From the NCBI RefSeq assembly GCF_000949635.1, contig NZ_BAFN01000001.1:2046001-2110000 (forward strand): a stretch of 64,000 nt of DNA, read 5' to 3'. Source of the DNA: Candidatus Brocadia sinica JPN1. GTDB taxonomy: Bacteria; Planctomycetota; Brocadiia; Brocadiales; Brocadiaceae. Of this stretch, positions 59,034 to 64,000 are shown piece by piece. Under the pieces are notes generated by a model. It had not been told where the DNA came from. It saw only the letters and a program-made list of their open reading frames with translations, and did not search any database. The translations under genes and the position numbers were made by a program. Positions within the stretch are counted from its first letter, which is position 1. Every line of letters begins with the position of its first letter.

Positions 59034-62000
59034 ATGAAAACTGTGAAATTTTTGATTATTGATAATCACAGGGATGACCGCGAACAGATTAGGCAGGTAC
59101 TCCAAAAGGAGTTTTACGGATTAGAGTTTTGGGAAGTGGTAAAGCGGGAGGATTTTGATGAGGCAATCGTTCGGGGCGACTCTGATGTGGTGTTCACCGA
59201 CTACCTCCTGGACTGGACAGACGGTTTGTGGATTCTCAAGATAATAAAAGAACGGTTTCCTGATATACCCGTGATCATGGTTACCGATACCGGTAATGAA
59301 GAAATTGCTGTGACAGGGATAAAGTCCGGTTTGAGTGACTATGTTCTCAAGAGGCATTTGTACCGCCTGCCGTCTGCCGTAAAGGAAAGTCTTGATAAAA
59401 TAAGACTGGACAGGAAGTGCGATGACACCAGCAAGCAATTAACGGTTTCTGCAGAACGCTACCATGGTATCTCCAAATACATCCACGACTTTGCATACGA
59501 CTTCCGAGTTGAACATGACGGTTCACTCGTATGCGAATGTGTGACTGAAGGCTTTGTTTTTATCACCGGGTATATACCGAAAGAACTGGACGAGCGTGGC
59601 GGCTTGATTAGTCTCGTTCATCCTGCGGATATGCCTGTCTTCTTACAACACCGCGATAGCCTGTTTTCTGGCAGGTCTAACATCAGCGAATTTCGTATCA
59701 TCACGAAAAGCGGTGAAATACGATGGTTGCGTGATTATGCTCAACCCGTATGGAGCGAGACACATGGCCGCACCAGCCACATCTACGGCACAGTGCAGAA
59801 TATTACAGAATACAGGCAGTATGCAGAAACATTACGGGACGCTGAAATAAAATACCGCAATCTCATCGAAACTGCCAATGATGCTATTTTTATAGCCGAT
59901 GCAGAATCCGGAAGAATTATCGATGCCAATAAAAGGGCGGAAGACTTGATTGGGTATTCTCGCGAAGAGATTATCGGCATGCACCAAACACAACTTCATC
60001 CTAAAGAAGAAGTGATGCATTATGCGAAGATCTTTGAAGGGCGCGTTAGCGGGGGTAAGGCCTTTATAGAAGACCTGTACGTTTGTCATAAAAATGGTCA
60101 TAAAATACCCATTGAAATAAATGCCAGTGTTGCGCTTTTAGGTGATAAGAAGATCGTTCAGGGTGTTTTTAAAGACATTACCGAACGCAGGCGGGCCGAG
60201 GAGTGTATCCGGCTCTATGCAGAAATCTTGAATAATATCCAGATTGGCCTGGTCGCCTGGCATCTGGAAAATATTGACGATATAAAAACCTGCAAACTTA
60301 TCGCCGCCAATACTGCCGCGGCGCAATTTACCGGTGTGGCAATGGGGGAGCTTATTGGAAAGACTATGGCAGAGAGTTTTCCTGCCCTTATGAAGACAGA
60401 AGTCCCAGAGGTGTATGCCGAAGTTGTTCGTTCCAGGAAAATAAAAGATTTAAAAGAAGACCATTTTGTCGATACGGGTAATTTTAAAAGTGTCTTATCC
60501 GTTAAGGCCTTTCCCCTTTCGAATAACTGTGTGGGTGTAGCATTTGTAGATATAACCGAAAGTGAGAAGATTCATGAAGAAGTGAAAATATTTAAAATAC
60601 TCTTCTCGGAGATAAGAGACCTCGCGTACATTTGCGATACGCAGGGTAACATCTTGTATGTAAATAAGATATTTGAAAAATTTACCGGCCACAAGCCTGA
60701 AGAATTCTTTGGGAAGTCATTCTCGCCTCTCTTTGATGAAGAAAACCTGAAAAAGGCAATGGATGCCCATACAAGAACCGTACAAGGGGAGAGTCTTCAA
60801 TTTGAGCTTTATTTCAAAGATACCGGAATATTGTGCGAATATAGAAATTTTCACCTGAGAGATGGGAAAGGAAATATCATCAGGACGATAGGTATTGCCA
60901 GGGATATTACCGAGCGCAAGCATGTTGAGGAGGCGCTGCGGGAAAAGAACCAAGCACTTCAGGCGTTAATTCATGCCTCGCCACTGGCTATTATGGCGCT
61001 TGACCCGCAGGGAAAAGTTGCAATGTGGAGTTCTGCAGCCGAACGCATGTTTGGCTGGAGAAAAGAAGAAGTACTCGGCCACATTCTTCCTATTATTCCC
61101 GATGATAAACAAGAAGAGTTCCGTGCATTACGGGAAAGGGTGTTGCGAGGTGAATCATTTGCCGGCGTAGAGGTGCGCAGGCAGAAACGGGATGGTTCCC
61201 CAATTGACGTTCGTATCTCTACTGCACCCTTACGGGATAGACAAGGCAACATCAGCGGCATTATGGGAGTAGTCGCTGATATCACGGAGCACAAACGAAC
61301 CCTGGCTATTGATGCCTTGTTTCACGAAATCGATCAACTTGTATTACAGGGACAAACGCTGGATTTCATCCTGCCTTATGTATGTACACGTCTTGTTGAC
61401 ATCTTTGCCTATCCTCTCATCTGGATCGGCATGAAGGAGCCTGATGGTGCCGTTAGTATTTCTGCAAAAGCCGGTACCCATACGAACTATCTTCATGGGC
61501 TTAAGGTGCGCTGGGATAATACATCCGATGGCCAATGCACAATAGGCCTGTCTGTTCGCAGTAAAAAGACACAGACCAGCAGTAATACACAGGAGCCTGC
61601 AATTAGACGATGTCTGGAATGGGCTTCCCGGTATGGATTTCAGTCATTTGCCGCCGTGCCCTTGCTCGTTAATGACAAGATACTCGGTGTACTAAACCTG
61701 TATGCCCTGGAACCCAATGCCTTTGATACGGAAACCATTCGCATGCTTGAAAATCTGGCCGCACGCATTAGCGTGACCTTGTTGATAGCGATGGATCAAC
61801 AGCAGTTGCGACTGCAAGGCATTGCCATGGAGTCGGTAGCTAACGCCGTATTTATTACCAACTGTGATGGCCGTATCAAGTGGGTCAATAATGCATTTAT
61901 CAGACTCAGTGGATACACTGAGGGTGAGGTCAGTGGCAAAACCCCGCGGCTGTTCAAATCAGGCAAACAGGATCCCTCGTTCTATCAGCAGGTCTGGCAG

Positions 62001-63470
62001 ACCATACTTGCAGGAAAAGTCTGGCGTGGCGAAATTATCAATCGTCGCAAAGACGGCGATCTTTACACGGTAAACCAGACTATTACCCCCCTTCTGGATA
62101 CTCATGGAAAGGTATGCCACTTTGTTGCCATACATGAGGATATTTCCGATAAAAAGAAGATAGAGGAACGCATTCACTATATGGCTCATTACGATGCATT
62201 AACAAATCTGCCTAACCGCAACCTGTTTCTCGATTATCTGGAGCTGGAACTGGCCCATGCACACCGTAATGAACGGATGGTTGCGGTCATGTTCCTCGAT
62301 TTGGATCGGTTTAAAATTATTAACGACACGATGGGACATGTCTTTGGTGATAAATTGCTCAAGGCGGTTGCAGAACGCATGAGGGCTTGTATCCGTGAGG
62401 GCGATACTGTGTCACGCCTGGGTGGCGACGAATTTACATTTATTATTCCGGATATTGTCCAGCCGCAGGATGTTGTTCTTATTGCACAGAAGATTCTCAA
62501 CGCTATGTCCCGTTCCTTTCAGGTCGAAGGTCGCGACATACACGTAACTCCCAGTATAGGCATTGCTTTGTATCCATCAGATGCAGATGACGCAGACAGT
62601 TTGATCAAAAAGGCCGATACTGCAATGTACCATGCAAAAGAACAAGGGAAAAATACCTTTAAGTTCTACAGGGAGGACATGAATGTCAGTAATTTTGAAA
62701 GGTTAACGCTGGAAAATGACTTGAGAAAGGCTCTGGAAAAGGGAGAATTATTCGTATATTACCAGCCCCTGATAGACCAAGACACGGGACAAATCATCAG
62801 TATGGAGGCTCTGGCACGCTGGCAGCATCCGGACATCGGCATGATCTCCCCTGCCAAATTTATTCCCATTGCGGAAGAAACGGGACTGATTGTGCCCATT
62901 GGCGAATGGGTACTGATGAAGGCTTGTGACCAAACCAGGGCATGGCATGATGCAGGGTTTCACGCACTCCGCGTCATGGTAAACCTCTCAGCGCGTCAAT
63001 TTAAGCAACAAAATCTCGTGAACACGATCACACAGGTATTACAAAAGACAGGCCTTGACCCACACTATCTTGAACTGGAACTCACGGAGGGAATTGTCAT
63101 GCAAAATGACATAACAATCCTCTCGGCGCTCCGTGAGCTGAAGGCGCTGGGAATACTCCTTTCTATTGATGATTTTGGCACCCAATATTCTTCACTGAGC
63201 TACCTGAAACGATTTCCCATTGATACACTCAAGATTGACCGTTCCTTTGTACACGACATTACCACAAACCCGGATGATGCAGCGATTGTCACCGCCATTA
63301 TTGCCATTGCAGAAAGCCTTAAACTGAAGGTAGTTGCAGAGGGCGTTGAAAATAAAGAACAAGCTGCCTTTTTGCGTAAACTCCGGTGTAACAATATTCA
63401 GGGATATGTTTACAGCCACCCGCTGCCAGCCCGTGCTATTGAACACCTATTGCAAAAGGGCGCAGTTTAG
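59034..63470 (+). CDS. Multi-sensor response regulator with GGDEF and EAL domains
   Basis: Protein of 1478 aa. Order: receiver domain (about 4-125; acidic FTDYLLDW, Lys in DYVLKRH), about five PAS domains (roughly 140-260, 265-390, 392-510, 515-640, 642-765), a GAF domain (about 768-920), another PAS (about 925-1045), GGDEF (about 1050-1215, intact RLGGDEF with GGDEF at 1130-1134) and EAL (about 1225-1475, EAL at 1258-1260; DDFGTQYSSL instead of DDFGTGYSSL). Both c-di-GMP synthesis and breakdown motifs look intact. No membrane helix, so signals are cytoplasmic. No partner kinase adjacent. Leader with terminator upstream hints at transcriptional control. Confidence 0.95.
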   Translation: MKTVKFLIIDNHRDDREQIRQVLQKEFYGLEFWEVVKREDFDEAIVRGDSDVVFTDYLLDWTDGLWILKIIKERFPDIPVIMVTDTGNEEIAVTGIKSGLSDYVLKRHLYRLPSAVKESLDKIRLDRKCDDTSKQLTVSAERYHGISKYIHDFAYDFRVEHDGSLVCECVTEGFVFITGYIPKELDERGGLISLVHPADMPVFLQHRDSLFSGRSNISEFRIITKSGEIRWLRDYAQPVWSETHGRTSHIYGTVQNITEYRQYAETLRDAEIKYRNLIETANDAIFIADAESGRIIDANKRAEDLIGYSREEIIGMHQTQLHPKEEVMHYAKIFEGRVSGGKAFIEDLYVCHKNGHKIPIEINASVALLGDKKIVQGVFKDITERRRAEECIRLYAEILNNIQIGLVAWHLENIDDIKTCKLIAANTAAAQFTGVAMGELIGKTMAESFPALMKTEVPEVYAEVVRSRKIKDLKEDHFVDTGNFKSVLSVKAFPLSNNCVGVAFVDITESEKIHEEVKIFKILFSEIRDLAYICDTQGNILYVNKIFEKFTGHKPEEFFGKSFSPLFDEENLKKAMDAHTRTVQGESLQFELYFKDTGILCEYRNFHLRDGKGNIIRTIGIARDITERKHVEEALREKNQALQALIHASPLAIMALDPQGKVAMWSSAAERMFGWRKEEVLGHILPIIPDDKQEEFRALRERVLRGESFAGVEVRRQKRDGSPIDVRISTAPLRDRQGNISGIMGVVADITEHKRTLAIDALFHEIDQLVLQGQTLDFILPYVCTRLVDIFAYPLIWIGMKEPDGAVSISAKAGTHTNYLHGLKVRWDNTSDGQCTIGLSVRSKKTQTSSNTQEPAIRRCLEWASRYGFQSFAAVPLLVNDKILGVLNLYALEPNAFDTETIRMLENLAARISVTLLIAMDQQQLRLQGIAMESVANAVFITNCDGRIKWVNNAFIRLSGYTEGEVSGKTPRLFKSGKQDPSFYQQVWQTILAGKVWRGEIINRRKDGDLYTVNQTITPLLDTHGKVCHFVAIHEDISDKKKIEERIHYMAHYDALTNLPNRNLFLDYLELELAHAHRNERMVAVMFLDLDRFKIINDTMGHVFGDKLLKAVAERMRACIREGDTVSRLGGDEFTFIIPDIVQPQDVVLIAQKILNAMSRSFQVEGRDIHVTPSIGIALYPSDADDADSLIKKADTAMYHAKEQGKNTFKFYREDMNVSNFERLTLENDLRKALEKGELFVYYQPLIDQDTGQIISMEALARWQHPDIGMISPAKFIPIAEETGLIVPIGEWVLMKACDQTRAWHDAGFHALRVMVNLSARQFKQQNLVNTITQVLQKTGLDPHYLELELTEGIVMQNDITILSALRELKALGILLSIDDFGTQYSSLSYLKRFPIDTLKIDRSFVHDITTNPDDAAIVTAIIAIAESLKLKVVAEGVENKEQAAFLRKLRCNNIQGYVYSHPLPARAIEHLLQKGAV

Positions 63471-63651
63471 AATATTAAAAACAGGGAAAACAAGAATATT
63501 TGTAACACTTTAGTTCTTTGAAAAATTAACAAGCGATTTTATAGGCCAACCCAGAAGGCGTTTTTACCGTAAGAGCGTTAAAACGCAAAAAAACGCTGGC
63601 GTCAGTTTGCCATTTGTGGTATAAAGGGCTTCAGAGAAAAGGAATCTGATT
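63471..63651. other. Intergenic region before the DUF4338 gene
   Basis: No gene. Contains palindrome GCGTTAAAACGC (63574-63585) and AAAAAAACGC/GCGTTTTTACC-like inverted pieces (about 63558-63597), which could be part of a mobile-element end or a weak terminator for the GGDEF/EAL gene. Confidence 0.4.
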
Positions 63652-64000
63652 ATGAAGCCTATCCTATTCCACTACCGTTCACGAGAACTGCATGCAGACG
63701 ATATAGCCTTTATCAAGGCTCTCACTGAGCGTCATTTTCTCAGAGGGCGAAGTTATATTTCCCGTGAACTCTGCAAGAGCTGGAACTGGATGCAGCCCAA
63801 TGGCAAGTTGAAAGAATACGCAGCACGAGACCTCCTTCTGAGATTGGAAGAGCAGGGATTGGTTTCGCTTCCGCCACGAATACGGCCGAAAAACAATCTC
63901 AAACCCAAGGTCTTTGATCAGATGCCCCTTTTCGTCAAAAGAACACTGGAAGGTGCCATCACCGAGTATGAAACCCCGACGATCCAGGTGGTAAGAGATC
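63652..64000 (+). CDS. DUF4338 (DruA-like) protein, N-terminal part
   Basis: The first 116 codons are in the window and the frame is open at the edge. ISRELCKSWNWMQPNGKLKE and AARDLLLRLEEQGLVSLPPR are the winged-helix-like N-terminal block of DUF4338 proteins. This family includes DruA of Druantia anti-phage systems and many stand-alone or transposon-associated proteins. ATG at 63652 after AAAAGGAA (about 9 nt). Upstream, 63574-63585 holds the palindrome GCGTTAAAACGC. Whether this is a defence gene or part of a mobile element cannot be decided from the fragment. Confidence 0.7.
   Translation, partial: MKPILFHYRSRELHADDIAFIKALTERHFLRGRSYISRELCKSWNWMQPNGKLKEYAARDLLLRLEEQGLVSLPPRIRPKNNLKPKVFDQMPLFVKRTLEGAITEYETPTIQVVRD

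Overview
The window is bacterial chromosome of about 43-45% GC that reads as an anammox-type planctomycete (Brocadiales: Brocadia, Kuenenia or Jettenia-like). This is inferred from gene content: an Nqr-type sodium pump, many small and diheme c-type cytochromes, system II cytochrome c maturation (CcsA/ResB), superoxide reductase and rubrerythrin-like oxygen defence, a short EF-Ts, and intergenic spaces full of short palindromic repeats. No hydrazine synthase or hydrazine dehydrogenase gene lies here, so the assignment is not proven.

Layout. 1-3633 (minus): nqrB-C-D-E-F, with nqrF cut by the window edge and no nqrA beside it. 4263-13038 (plus): two small heat-shock proteins, a 2[4Fe-4S] ferredoxin, superoxide reductase, two related monoheme cytochromes c, phosphofructokinase, a membrane diheme cytochrome, a short-chain dehydrogenase, a MauG/CcpA-type diheme peroxidase, a cysteine-dioxygenase-like cupin and glutamate dehydrogenase. 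13472-19636: ferritin-like protein, cysteine synthase, cystathionine gamma-lyase/synthase, a second diheme peroxidase-like protein, a Tat-exported Fe/Mn superoxide dismutase, a small exported protein and a truncated DUF4405 gene. Together these two regions look like a redox and oxygen-stress district. 19785-24429: coiled-coil membrane protein, tRNA-Cys, tRNA-Leu, lipoprotein PpiC isomerase, ccsA and resB. 25088-34085: uvrA, a flippase-like membrane protein, a MacAB-like efflux operon (adaptor, ATPase, two permeases) and an SMR transporter. 34273-34925 (minus): a PIN/RHH toxin-antitoxin pair.

35393-37894 holds an intact, translationally coupled pair (secreted MopE-like Ca-binding protein plus secreted lipase-like hydrolase), flanked on both sides by decayed copies of the same gene junction. 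38097-39631 (minus): rhomboid protease and lipoprotein amidase. 39996-45974: a signalling block with FAD oxidoreductase, free-standing cyclic-nucleotide-binding protein, orphan periplasmic binding protein, sensor histidine kinase and a receiver-adenylate cyclase. 46498-48999 (minus): large membrane TPR protein. 49444-53293: DUF4438 protein and the classic rpsB-tsf-pyrH-frr operon, then tRNA-Lys and tRNA-Glu. The rest holds htpG, glyQ, an aberrant mnmE-like GTPase, a 1478-residue receiver/PAS/GAF/GGDEF/EAL protein behind a riboswitch-like leader with a terminator, and the start of a DUF4338 (DruA-like) gene.

The strongest leads are: (1) in-frame palindromic repeat insertions inside the mnmE-like and TPR genes; (2) the repeated MopE-like/lipase cassette; (3) the possible cAMP circuit at 41.4-46.0 kb; (4) the candidate c-di-GMP-type leader in front of the GGDEF/EAL gene; and (5) a family of modular intergenic elements with shared ends and exchangeable palindromic cores.
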